DNA of 44,743 nt, taken from contig NZ_JWIZ01000048.1 in the NCBI RefSeq assembly GCF_001038205.1, positions 1 to 44,743 on the forward strand. Reading direction: 5' to 3'. Shown piece after piece: positions 30,189 to 38,897 of the stretch (positions are counted from its first letter, which is position 1; the number at the start of each line of letters is the position of its first letter). The DNA comes from Muribacter muris. GTDB lineage: Bacteria; Pseudomonadota; Gammaproteobacteria; Enterobacterales; Pasteurellaceae. The position numbers and the translations under genes are program-made. The notes below the pieces were generated by a model. That model saw nothing but the letters and a program-made list of their open reading frames with translations, did no database searches and was not told where the DNA came from.

Positions 30189-30701
30189 ATGAAAAAATTC
30201 AAAACTATTATCCGAAAATTATTTTTACCGAGTATCAGTGAAAGCCTAAATTACTCAATAAAAATAATGCAATTCTTTTTTAAGAAGAAAATAAAATACC
30301 AAGATCATAAATTACGGTATTACTTCTATTCTATAATGGCATTCCTAGCCCACAAAAGAATATATTATAAATACTCCTGCGATATAACGCCAAGCTGCCA
30401 ACTAGGAAGTGTCATATTTAGACATCCACTAGGCATTGTCATTGGTGGAGGTGCTATACTTGCAGATAATGTAATTATTCATCAAAATGTAACCTTCGGA
30501 GCGTTAAGATTTGATGAAATAGAGAGAAGAGGCATTGATTGTAACCAAGTAATAGGAGAGAATACCATTATTTGTGCTGGTGCTAAAATACTCGGAGATA
30601 TTACCATCGGTAGAAATTGCATTATTGGTGCAAATGCTGTTGTAACAAAAAGCTTTCCTGATAATTCTGTGATTGTTGGAGTCAATAAACTAATTAGATA
30701 A
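30189..30701 (+). CDS. CysE-like hexapeptide O-acetyltransferase
   Basis: 170 residues. After a basic, helical N-terminal part comes a left-handed beta-helix of the serine acetyltransferase type: FRHPLGIVIGGGAILADNVIIHQNVTFGA, then IGENTIICAGAKILGDITIGRNCIIGANAVV. Such proteins in polysaccharide loci O-acetylate sugars. Sialic acid is the obvious candidate substrate here, set against the esterase half of NeuA. From this gene on the DNA turns AT-rich and uptake cores disappear. Confidence 0.82.
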   Translation: MKKFKTIIRKLFLPSISESLNYSIKIMQFFFKKKIKYQDHKLRYYFYSIMAFLAHKRIYYKYSCDITPSCQLGSVIFRHPLGIVIGGGAILADNVIIHQNVTFGALRFDEIERRGIDCNQVIGENTIICAGAKILGDITIGRNCIIGANAVVTKSFPDNSVIVGVNKLIR

Positions 30702-30716
30702 AATTAGGAATAAAAT

Positions 30717-31652
30717 ATGGATATATATGTATGCTTAACCCCTTTACAAATATTAATTGCCAATTATATAATTAACAACAATAAAACAAATTGTGAAGTT
30801 TTAATCCTAACATATATTAATAACGATAAATATAAATTTTATCTAAATAAATTAAAAAAGAATATATATGTTAAAAATGCAGAAATAATTCTATTAGAAA
30901 ACACTTCATTTATTAATAGAATAAAAACTTTTATAAAAATTAGATCTAGGATAAATAAAACTAAAAAAATATATAATGACATTTATATATCTAGCATAGA
31001 TAATTTCTATATTCATTACATTTTAGATAGAATAAAATTCAATAAAATATTTACATTTGACGATGGTACTGCGAATATCATTAAGAATAGCTTCTTCTAC
31101 AAAAAATCAAGTACAATCAGCATAATTGGAAGAAAAGTATTAAATATAAAATGGGATATTAATACTATAAAAAGAAATAGTAATAAACACTTTACTATTT
31201 ATAATAATCTAGAAAATATTATTTCTAACGTAGAATTTATTGATATATTTAGTCCTAAAAATACAGTTTCTGTTATTAAAGATATTCACATATTTCTAGG
31301 ACAACCTTTTAAAGACGACTACGCAAGTGTCGATATCTATAATAAGCTTGTTAATAAATTAAATAAGAAAATGCAATATTATCCACACCCTAGAGAAACT
31401 GGCATAGAATTTAAGATAGATCCAAATAATCTTATATATAGTAATCTCATTATTGAAGAATATATAGAGTCTCTTTTAAAAAAAGGTATTGTAGTTAATT
31501 TATATACTATATCAAGTTCAGCAGGATTTAATCTTTACTATTCAAAGAATGTAAACGTACTATTTATATTTTCATCCAGAATAGATAAAGAGGTTTCCAA
31601 CATTTACAATCTAATAAAACAAAAAAAACTAGCTAACATAAATTTGGATTAG
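30717..31652 (+). CDS. GT52-family sialyltransferase
   Basis: 311 residues. Motifs of glycosyltransferase family 52 (Lst / SiaA / LsgB type): the start YVCLTPLQILIA, FDDGT at 114-118, HPRE at 224-227 within YYPHPRE, and SSSAG at 267-270. These enzymes move Neu5Ac from CMP-Neu5Ac to a glycan on LOS or an O-antigen-like unit. It uses the product of neuA in the same operon. Linkage (alpha-2,3 or other) cannot be read from sequence. Very AT-rich gene. Confidence 0.85.
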   Translation: MDIYVCLTPLQILIANYIINNNKTNCEVLILTYINNDKYKFYLNKLKKNIYVKNAEIILLENTSFINRIKTFIKIRSRINKTKKIYNDIYISSIDNFYIHYILDRIKFNKIFTFDDGTANIIKNSFFYKKSSTISIIGRKVLNIKWDINTIKRNSNKHFTIYNNLENIISNVEFIDIFSPKNTVSVIKDIHIFLGQPFKDDYASVDIYNKLVNKLNKKMQYYPHPRETGIEFKIDPNNLIYSNLIIEEYIESLLKKGIVVNLYTISSSAGFNLYYSKNVNVLFIFSSRIDKEVSNIYNLIKQKKLANINLD

Positions 31653-31655
31653 AAA

Positions 31656-32720
31656 ATGAACTCACTTCTCATCTACAATAGTGTCATTTTATCCCCCTTT
31701 TTACTTTTATTATCTAAACAAAAAGGTGGGAAAAATATAGATAATATACTATTATGTACTGTAACAATATATGTAATAGCTATATCAGCAATCAGATACC
31801 ATGTTGGTACTGATTTTCCGTCCTATGAAGAAATTTTCTTAGACCCTGAATCACATGATAGAATAGAAATTGGTTTTATCGGATTAATAAAAATATTAAA
31901 ATTATTTTCAGATGATCCACAAATCTTATTTCTGGTTACAAGTATGATCATTTACTACCCTATAGTAAAATTATACAAAACATATGAATCAGTGGCTTTC
32001 ATCATATGCTGGTTCTTAATTTTTTATTTTCCTAGTCTTAATCAAATTAGACAGGTAATAGCTATCACTATTTTAACTTATTCGATAAAACATATTAATA
32101 ACTTTAAAAGCTACATCTTATTAATTCTAGTTGCATCTTCTTTTCATATTACAGGTTTCATAGGTATTTTGTTTATCTTATTAAGAAAAATATATATTAG
32201 ATATATTTTTATTTTAATGTTAATTTCACCTTTATTTATATATGTACACATTACTAACATTCTAGCTAATTTACCTATAATTAGAGATAGTTATTATATT
32301 TTTTACCTTATTGATGAAAATATATATGCAGGTTCCCAAACATTATCATTTGGCGGAATATTTAGACTCGTTATACCATTTTTATTTGTATACATATATA
32401 GAATAAATAAGTCACCACATATTATACTGATAAAAAATGCTCTTTTAATATACACAATACTATATTTTTTATCTATAAATTTTTATATTCTATATAGAGT
32501 ATACTCTATTTTTCAAATATTTATACCTATTGCTTGTATATATTTAATTAAAGATAAAAAATATAAACTATTAGTATACCTATATATAATAATTCTTATA
32601 ATTATTTTCCAAAAAAATATTTTTGAACAGTCTATAAGCTCAGTAATAGGAAATTCAATCTACCCTTATCAAACCATTTTTACGGAAAACCCTGAAACTA
32701 TTAATAAAATTAATTATTAG
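31656..32720 (+). CDS. EpsG/Wzy-like polysaccharide polymerase
   Basis: 354 residues, mostly hydrophobic with about ten membrane segments. The region AIRYHVGTDFPSYEEIF near residue 45-61 and the later FPSLNQIRQVIAI and SSFHITGF stretches fit the EpsG family of polymerases. In the operon context it should join repeat units on undecaprenyl pyrophosphate at the periplasmic face. It does not look like a Wzx flippase. Very AT-rich. Confidence 0.75.
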   Translation: MNSLLIYNSVILSPFLLLLSKQKGGKNIDNILLCTVTIYVIAISAIRYHVGTDFPSYEEIFLDPESHDRIEIGFIGLIKILKLFSDDPQILFLVTSMIIYYPIVKLYKTYESVAFIICWFLIFYFPSLNQIRQVIAITILTYSIKHINNFKSYILLILVASSFHITGFIGILFILLRKIYIRYIFILMLISPLFIYVHITNILANLPIIRDSYYIFYLIDENIYAGSQTLSFGGIFRLVIPFLFVYIYRINKSPHIILIKNALLIYTILYFLSINFYILYRVYSIFQIFIPIACIYLIKDKKYKLLVYLYIIILIIIFQKNIFEQSISSVIGNSIYPYQTIFTENPETINKINY

Positions 32721-32731
32721 AGGTCTATTTT

Positions 32732-33721
32732 ATGAGTTCAAGTAATATATTAATTTCAGTTATTGTACCAATATATAATGTTGAAAAATATCTACAAAAA
32801 TGTATAGAAAGTATAATAGAACAGTCTTATACAAATCTAGAGATCATCTTAGTCAATGACGGCTCAAAGGATAGCTCTCCACAAATATGTGATAAATATG
32901 CTAAAAAAGATAGTAGAATAAAAGTTATCCATAAAGAAAATGGAGGCCTAAGTGATGCAAGAAATAAAGGGCTTGAAGTTGCAACTGGTGATTTTATTTC
33001 TTTTATTGATAGCGATGATTTCATAGAAAAAGATTTGTACAATAATTTCCAACAAATTCTGTCTACTTATCCAAAGCTTGATATTTACATATTTAACTTA
33101 AATAAACAAACCAAGTCAAGCTGGATAAAATGTCATTCCGTCTTACAATCTCACTATACAGAAAATAAAACACAAGTTCTATCTTATATATTTGACTTAA
33201 ATGGTGTTGATTCTTATGCCTGGAATAAAATTTTTAGACGTTCCTTATTTCAAGAGTATAACTTATTTTTCCCTAAAGGGAAATTATACGAAGATGTATT
33301 CACTATTCCTAGAATAATATCAAAATCTAGAAAAATCTTTATAGATAATAAAGTCGGATATAATTATGTTTTTAATCATTCAGGTATAATGAGAGCAGAC
33401 TTCTCACTTAGACAATTAGATAATATTCAACAGAGGGAACTTTTATTGAACCTTATTAAAAGTGAGTATCCTATAATTTACTATAAAGCATTAAATAAGC
33501 TTCTAGATGGCATACTATCTACAAGTTATAAATTATCATTATCTAATAAAAATAATATCTATAACAAAGGGTTAAATGAAATTAAAAATTATATAAAAAC
33601 CTATAAAAAAGATTTCCTAACCAACTCTAATATTTCTATAATAAAAAAATTGGCATTATGCTTGCTTATATTTAACATAAAGCTATATGGATTAACATAT
33701 AAAATATATCTTAACAAATAA
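32732..33721 (+). CDS. Family 2 glycosyltransferase
   Basis: 329 residues. Classic GT2 start ISVIVPIYNVEKYLQKCIESIIEQSY, then LVNDGSKDSSPQICDKYA, GGLSDARNKGLEVATGDFISFIDSDDFIE (DxD at about 94-96), and EDVFTIPRII further on. Probably adds one sugar of the repeat unit in the cytoplasm. Donor and acceptor unknown. Confidence 0.88.
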   Translation: MSSSNILISVIVPIYNVEKYLQKCIESIIEQSYTNLEIILVNDGSKDSSPQICDKYAKKDSRIKVIHKENGGLSDARNKGLEVATGDFISFIDSDDFIEKDLYNNFQQILSTYPKLDIYIFNLNKQTKSSWIKCHSVLQSHYTENKTQVLSYIFDLNGVDSYAWNKIFRRSLFQEYNLFFPKGKLYEDVFTIPRIISKSRKIFIDNKVGYNYVFNHSGIMRADFSLRQLDNIQQRELLLNLIKSEYPIIYYKALNKLLDGILSTSYKLSLSNKNNIYNKGLNEIKNYIKTYKKDFLTNSNISIIKKLALCLLIFNIKLYGLTYKIYLNK

Positions 33722-33737
33722 TCAGCGAAATTTTACT

Positions 33738-34550
33738 ATGAAATTTTCAGTACTAATATCCTTATACAATAAAGAAAAAAAAGAATATCTTATCTCTTGT
33801 TTAAATAGCCTAAAAATACAAACCTATCCTTCTGATGAGATTATTATTGTATTTGATGGTCCTATTAGGTATGATTTGGAACAAATAATAATAGACTATC
33901 AAAAAGATTTACCTATAAAAATAGTCAAATTATCCTACAATGTAGGATTGGGTAAAGCTCTCAATGAAGGGTTAAAACATTGTACTAACGAATGGGTCTT
34001 TAGAATGGATACAGATGATATATGCTTACCTGACCGCTTTCAAAAACAAATAGAATACATAGAACAAAATCCTACTGTTGTTTTGCTAGGCACTCAAGCA
34101 AAAGAGTTCAATGGAAATATGTTCAAGGAAATTGCTACAAAAAAAGTACCAATTAACAAAAATGAGATTTATCATTTTGCTAAAAAACGAAATCCCTTTA
34201 ATCATATGACCGTTGCGTACAAAAAATCTATTATTCATCAAGTCGGAGGATATTGTCATCATATGTATATGGAAGATTATAATCTTTGGCTAAGAATTAT
34301 TGCCTATGGATATGAAGTACATAATTTACCCGAAGTTCTTGTGAATGTAAGATCAGGGATTGGGATGTATGGAAGAAGAAATGGAATTGAATATATTAAA
34401 AGCGAGTATAAATTAACTAATTTAAAAGTAAACTTGAAATTGCAATCTCGTTCTTTTGCCTATTTCTATTTTATATTACGTACTCTCCCTAGACTCTTAC
34501 CCCCAAAAGTATTAGGGAAATTCTATCAACTAATAAGAAAATTTAAATAA
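33738..34550 (+). CDS. Family 2 glycosyltransferase, AmsE-like
   Basis: 270 residues. GT2 motifs FSVLISLYNKEKKEYL, IIIVFDGPI, NVGLGKALNEGL and WVFRMDTDDICLPDR (DxD), then GGYCHHMYMEDYNLWLR, which resembles the AmsE/amylovoran type. Likely a second sugar transferase for the repeat unit. Confidence 0.87.
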   Translation: MKFSVLISLYNKEKKEYLISCLNSLKIQTYPSDEIIIVFDGPIRYDLEQIIIDYQKDLPIKIVKLSYNVGLGKALNEGLKHCTNEWVFRMDTDDICLPDRFQKQIEYIEQNPTVVLLGTQAKEFNGNMFKEIATKKVPINKNEIYHFAKKRNPFNHMTVAYKKSIIHQVGGYCHHMYMEDYNLWLRIIAYGYEVHNLPEVLVNVRSGIGMYGRRNGIEYIKSEYKLTNLKVNLKLQSRSFAYFYFILRTLPRLLPPKVLGKFYQLIRKFK

Positions 34551-34562
34551 AAGGAAATCTAA

Positions 34563-35831
34563 ATGGAAATTTATAATAAAAAGAGATATTCACGTTGGTA
34601 CGAGCGTATTTTTTTTAGTACCACGATTCAAAGTTGTTTAGGTGTTTTTATATCATCATTACTCCCCGCATTTATAATGTGGGAAGATAAATGGCAAGTA
34701 GATACTCGTTCTAATACAATTATTGTAACCTCACTAACGTTTATCTTTATTGCTTTAACACTACGCATTTTAATGAAATACCCTGGAAATAAATCAAGTA
34801 GTTTTATTATTTCCAGCGTAATAGTTTGGTATTTTATTGCACTAACTATATTGACTATTTTTCGCTTAGATTACTCAAACTTACTTTTAGGTATCAGCTT
34901 TTTTCTAACAAGCCTATTCTGTTTTATAGGATATTTTCTCTCTAGAAACTGGATCATTCCTAAAATTGCTTATATCCCGTTGGGAAAAGCAAAAAACATT
35001 CACACCATTAAAAACGTCGAATGGATTCAGCTAATAGAACCTAATTTAGGTATAAGACGAATTAACGCAATTGCCGTTGATTTACATTCACCAGAATTAA
35101 CAGCAGTATGGCAAAGTTTCTTAGCTAAATGCACCTTAAACGGTATTCCTGTTTATAATGTAAGGCAATTGGAAGAATCTTTAACGGGGCGTGTAAAAAT
35201 TCGTCATATGTATGAAAATGACTTAGGTTCACTGTTACCATCCCCAATATATTCATTAGTGAAGCGCCTAATGGATATTGTTTTAATTATAGCGACTTTC
35301 CCGATTACTCTCCCCATTATGGCAATTACAGCGGTTGCTATTCGATTAGAAAGTGAAGGTGGTGCACTATTCATTCAAAAACGTGTTGGACAAGGTGGAA
35401 AAGAATTTACTATTTATAAATTTAGAAGTATGTGCCACGATTCAGAGAAAAACGGCGCTCAATTTGCCTCGGCAAATGATATGCGGGTAACCCATATTGG
35501 TAAATTTATCCGGAAAACCCGTATTGATGAGCTCCCTCAATTCTTTAACGTGCTGAAAGGCGATATGAGTTTAATAGGACCTCGTCCAGAGCAAAAAAAC
35601 TTTGTCGATAAATTTGAAGAAAAAATTCCGTTTTATAACTATCGTCATATCGTCAAACCAGGCATTTCAGGCTGGGCGCAAGTTGTTCAAGGCTACGCTG
35701 CAGATGTAGACGACACACAAGTAAAAGTGGAACACGATTTTTACTATATCAAACATTTTTCTTTGTGGTTGGATATTTTAATTATATTCAAAACATTAAA
35801 AACAATGTTCACAGGGTTTGGCGCCAGATAG
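34563..35831 (+). CDS. Undecaprenyl-phosphate sugar-1-phosphate transferase (WbaP/WcaJ type)
   Basis: 422 residues. About four N-terminal membrane segments (within residues 18-130), a middle domain (RRINAIAVDLHSPEL..), a further hydrophobic hairpin and the catalytic bacterial sugar transferase domain (about 235-422): KRLMDIVLI, FIQKRVGQGGKEFTIYKFRSM, KTRIDELPQFFNVLKGDMSLIGPRPE, and KPGISGWAQV. It starts the repeat unit by loading the first sugar phosphate onto undecaprenyl phosphate. Most like the large polyisoprenyl-phosphate hexose-1-phosphate transferases, including the H. influenzae hmg one. Which sugar is not readable. Confidence 0.92.
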   Translation: MEIYNKKRYSRWYERIFFSTTIQSCLGVFISSLLPAFIMWEDKWQVDTRSNTIIVTSLTFIFIALTLRILMKYPGNKSSSFIISSVIVWYFIALTILTIFRLDYSNLLLGISFFLTSLFCFIGYFLSRNWIIPKIAYIPLGKAKNIHTIKNVEWIQLIEPNLGIRRINAIAVDLHSPELTAVWQSFLAKCTLNGIPVYNVRQLEESLTGRVKIRHMYENDLGSLLPSPIYSLVKRLMDIVLIIATFPITLPIMAITAVAIRLESEGGALFIQKRVGQGGKEFTIYKFRSMCHDSEKNGAQFASANDMRVTHIGKFIRKTRIDELPQFFNVLKGDMSLIGPRPEQKNFVDKFEEKIPFYNYRHIVKPGISGWAQVVQGYAADVDDTQVKVEHDFYYIKHFSLWLDILIIFKTLKTMFTGFGAR

Positions 35832-35834
35832 CGT

Positions 35835-36899
35835 ATGCTCAATATTCTCATCACAGGCGGAGCAGGCTTTATTGGCTCCGCCGTTATTCGGTATATTATT
35901 AATTATACTCAAGACGCCGTTATCAATGTTGATAAACTCACCTATGCAGGTAATTTATCCTCTCTAAATGCTGTTTCAAATCGCCCTCGCTATCGATTTG
36001 AGCAAGTCGATATCATTGATAGAACTGCCCTAGAACGTATCTTTAATCAATACCAACCCGATGCGGTAATGCACTTAGCTGCGGAAAGCCACGTTGATCG
36101 CTCAATAGACAGACCTTCTGCTTTTATTGAAACCAATATTCTCGGCACTTATACCCTATTAGATATAGCACGAACCTATTGGCATAATTTACCACAACAA
36201 AAAAAAGCAACCTTTCGTTTCCATCATATTTCAACCGATGAAGTATATGGCGATTTAACACACCACCAGCCGCCCTTTACTGAAGCTTCGCCTTATGCGC
36301 CGAGTAGTCCTTATTCTGCGTCCAAGGCAGCAAGCGATCATCTAGTACGCGCTTGGCATAGAACCTATGGCTTACCAATAATCATAACAAATTGTTCAAA
36401 TAATTATGGCCCGTTCCAATTTCCCGAAAAATTGATTCCGTTGATGATTTTAAACGCCTTAAAGGGCAAAAAACTGCCTATTTATGGCAATGGATTACAA
36501 ACTCGCGATTGGCTGTTTGTCGAAGATCACGCCTATGCGCTCTACGAGGTGCTTACAAAAGGTAAAGTGGGTGAAACCTATAATATCGGCGGTAATAACG
36601 AGAAAACCAACCTTGAGGTTATCTATACTCTTTGCGAACTATTGGAAGAGCTCGTTCCCAATAAACCTGCCGGTTTAAACAAATACACAGATTTAATGAC
36701 ATTTGTTGCCGATCGCCCAGGGCACGATATTCGCTATGCTATTGATGCAACCAAAATTCATAATGAATTAGGTTGGAAGCCACAAACTTCCTTTGCATCC
36801 GGTATGCGTAAAACCGTGGAATGGTATTTAAACAATCAAGAATGGTGGGAACGCATTCTGGATAGCTCTTATCATTTAGCTTATAAGGGAAACTGCTGA
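35835..36899 (+). CDS. rmlB: dTDP-glucose 4,6-dehydratase
   Basis: Converts dTDP-glucose to dTDP-4-keto-6-deoxyglucose. 354 residues, extended SDR: NAD motif [10 protein letters not shown] at 5-14, [12 protein letters not shown], the catalytic STDEVYG and YSASKAASD (YxxxK), and [18 protein letters not shown]. Could equally be called rffG. The partners rmlA, rmlC and rmlD (or an aminotransferase) are absent here, so the final sugar depends on genes elsewhere. Last gene of the glycan operon, 3 bases after the transferase. Confidence 0.93.
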   Translation: MLNILITGGAGFIGSAVIRYIINYTQDAVINVDKLTYAGNLSSLNAVSNRPRYRFEQVDIIDRTALERIFNQYQPDAVMHLAAESHVDRSIDRPSAFIETNILGTYTLLDIARTYWHNLPQQKKATFRFHHISTDEVYGDLTHHQPPFTEASPYAPSSPYSASKAASDHLVRAWHRTYGLPIIITNCSNNYGPFQFPEKLIPLMILNALKGKKLPIYGNGLQTRDWLFVEDHAYALYEVLTKGKVGETYNIGGNNEKTNLEVIYTLCELLEELVPNKPAGLNKYTDLMTFVADRPGHDIRYAIDATKIHNELGWKPQTSFASGMRKTVEWYLNNQEWWERILDSSYHLAYKGNC

Positions 36900-37017
36900 T
36901 TACTGTCCCAAATCGTCCAAATAGATACAGCTAAAACCGCATATTTTGCAAATTATTAAGGAAATCCAACCGCTTTTTTGTTAAGGTATGCTTAAATTTT
37001 TCTGATCTCTGAATAAA

Positions 37018-37785
37018 ATGAACGAATTTGAATCGACATCTTCCCAAGAAACAACCCACTTTGGCTTTAAAACTGTGGCGAAAGAGCAGAAGCAACAGTT
37101 AGTTGCCAATGTATTTCACAGCGTTGCCGGTAAATACGATTTAATGAACGACTTGCTCTCGTTTGGTATTCATCGGGTCTGGAAGCGCTTTACCATTGAT
37201 TGTAGCGGGGTGCGTAAAGGGCATAAAGTGTTGGATTTAGCCGGTGGCACGGGGGATTTCAGTGCAAAATTTTCCCGCATTGTCGGCGAAAACGGGCAAG
37301 TGATTTTAGCGGATATCAATAGCTCGATGCTTGAGGTCGGTCGGGAAAAATTACGTAATTTAGGCGTAGTCGGCAATCTCAGTTATGTACAAGCCAATGC
37401 AGAGTGTCTGCCCTTTGCGGACAACAGTTTCGACTGCGTAGTTATCAGCTTTGGTCTGCGTAATGTTACCGATAAAGACAAAGCACTCCGCTCAATGTTC
37501 CGTGTGTTAAAGCCGGGCGGGCGGTTACTGGTATTGGAATTTTCCAAACCGATTATCGATCCGATCAGCCAGCTCTACAATTTCTATTCCTTCAATATCT
37601 TGCCGAAAGTCGGCGAAGTGGTAGTGAACGATGCGGAAAGCTATCGCTATTTGGCGGAATCTATCCGAATGCACCCAAAACAAGACGAGCTGAAAGCGAT
37701 GATGGAAAATGCCGGCTTTGAAAGTGTCAGTTATTACAATTTAAGTGCCGGTATTGTCGCTCTGCATCGGGGCTATAAATTTTAA
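37018..37785 (+). CDS. ubiE: Ubiquinone/menaquinone methyltransferase UbiE
   Basis: SAM-dependent C-methyltransferase for demethylmenaquinone and the ubiquinone precursor. 255 residues, close to E. coli UbiE (251): [28 protein letters not shown] site [26 protein letters not shown], and the C-terminal [17 protein letters not shown]. The usual partners ubiJ and ubiB do not follow. Menaquinol is the electron donor for the nap system downstream, though the genes are separated by 250 bases. Confidence 0.96.
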   Translation: MNEFESTSSQETTHFGFKTVAKEQKQQLVANVFHSVAGKYDLMNDLLSFGIHRVWKRFTIDCSGVRKGHKVLDLAGGTGDFSAKFSRIVGENGQVILADINSSMLEVGREKLRNLGVVGNLSYVQANAECLPFADNSFDCVVISFGLRNVTDKDKALRSMFRVLKPGGRLLVLEFSKPIIDPISQLYNFYSFNILPKVGEVVVNDAESYRYLAESIRMHPKQDELKAMMENAGFESVSYYNLSAGIVALHRGYKF

Positions 37786-37851
37786 CCTCACCCTGTGTCA
37801 GAACATTTTCCAATAACATTGGCAATGCGATGTATCCGTAACAGACAATTT

Positions 37852-37870
37852 TGCCCATAATTTATGGGCA
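37852..37870. terminator. Hairpin after ubiE
   Basis: TGCCCATAA / TTATGGGCA with a single-base centre, about 65 bases after the ubiE stop. A proper T run is missing on both sides, so it is a weak terminator or an mRNA 3'-end hairpin. Confidence 0.4.
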
Positions 37871-37961
37871 TTAGTCTATCCCCACCGCTTATTTAATATC
37901 GATTTTAATCCGCTCTATACTATCCAAAGCACGACTTTCTACTCTTCCTCTTTCATATTTT

Positions 37962-38031
37962 TTGATTACTATCAAATTAACAGTAATTAACCTTTTATGA
38001 CAATTTCACAACATTTGCGAAATGCTATAAT
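37962..38031 (+). promoter_or_regulatory. nap operon promoter with FNR box
   Basis: TTGATTACTATCAA (37962-37975) is a perfect FNR box. A -10 TATAAT lies at 38026-38031, placing the start near 38038 and the FNR centre about 65-70 bases upstream. In E. coli the napF FNR site is centred near -64.5, a similar layout. I could not find a convincing NarP 7-2-7 site by eye. Confidence 0.75.
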
Positions 38032-38069
38032 AGGTAGCCTTGATACCCTACTGTTTTTGTAAACCATTT

Positions 38070-38603
38070 TTGACAGATTCAACCGATGTTTCGCTCTCAC
38101 GCCGCCACTTTTTGCATGGTCATTTTTTAGATGCACTCAAGAGTGAACAAGTTAAGCAGCAAGGTTATCAGACCATTCGGGCGCCTTGGACAAAATTAGC
38201 CGATTTTTTCACACAATGCACCGCTTGTAGCCGTTGTATAGATGTATGTGAAATGCACATTTTGGTGAAAGGGGGCGATGGTTATCCTCAAGTAGATTTT
38301 ACAAGCGGTCGGGGAGAGTGCAGTTTTTGCAAAGCCTGCGTGAATGTGTGTGAAGTCGAAGTGTTTCGCTCAACCAATGAAGAACCTTGGCAACACAGGG
38401 TTGAAATTCAGCCCCAATGTTTAACACAGCAGCGGATTGAATGTCGCAGTTGTGAAGACAGTTGCGAACAACGCGCTATTCGCTTTAAACGTCAGGCGGG
38501 TGGCATTGCAACGCCGCAATTAGTGTTGGAGGCGTGTAACGGTTGCGGCGCTTGCCTTTCGATTTGCCCGAACCAAGCAATCAAAATTTTACATAATGAG
38601 TAA
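38070..38603 (+). CDS. napF: Ferredoxin-type protein NapF
   Basis: Cytoplasmic iron-sulfur protein that helps load the 4Fe-4S cluster of NapA before export. Four cysteine groups: CTACSRCIDVC, CSFCKACVNVC, CRSCEDSC and CNGCGACLSIC. SRRHFLHG near the start matches other NapF proteins. The start is uncertain: no ATG is in frame before the first cluster. TTG 38070 is used because the TTG at 38040 lies almost at the predicted transcription start. First gene of napFDAGHBC. Confidence 0.9.
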   Translation: MTDSTDVSLSRRHFLHGHFLDALKSEQVKQQGYQTIRAPWTKLADFFTQCTACSRCIDVCEMHILVKGGDGYPQVDFTSGRGECSFCKACVNVCEVEVFRSTNEEPWQHRVEIQPQCLTQQRIECRSCEDSCEQRAIRFKRQAGGIATPQLVLEACNGCGACLSICPNQAIKILHNE

Positions 38604-38859
38604 TGAATTAGACAACTGGTATGTCGCAAGCCTTGTGGTGCAAGTCAAACCCACCAAAATTGCGGCGGTTAAACACGCTTTGAGCGAACAAGTCGGCACG
38701 GAAATTCACGCTGAAAACAGTGCGGAAGGCAAACTGGTGGTGGTGATGGAAGCCGATTTTCAACCGGACTTGGTCAAAAGAATGGACGCTATCAAAGAGA
38801 TTGACGGGGTGATTGCCGTGTCATTCATTTACAGTTATCAGGACGAGCCGCACCTTTAA
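38596..38859 (+). CDS. napD: NapA signal-peptide chaperone NapD
   Basis: 87 residues. Binds the Tat signal peptide of NapA to hold back export until the cofactor is in. [14 protein letters not shown] and the [10 protein letters not shown] / [13 protein letters not shown] segments fit the NapD ferredoxin-like fold. Overlaps the napF end by eight bases. Confidence 0.93.
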   Translation: MSNELDNWYVASLVVQVKPTKIAAVKHALSEQVGTEIHAENSAEGKLVVVMEADFQPDLVKRMDAIKEIDGVIAVSFIYSYQDEPHL

Positions 38860-38897
38860 CCTGCGGTTATGATTACCTATTATTTGTGGGGAATAGT

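Noticed and set aside
31656-32720. Reading the polytopic protein as a Wzx flippase
   Set aside because: Length of 354 residues and the RYHVGTDFPSYEE region fit EpsG/Wzy polymerases; Wzx proteins are usually longer with a different start.
37976-38025. Possible NarP/NarL heptamer pair in the nap promoter
   Set aside because: No 7-2-7 arrangement close to TACYYMT could be found by eye, so only the FNR box is reported.
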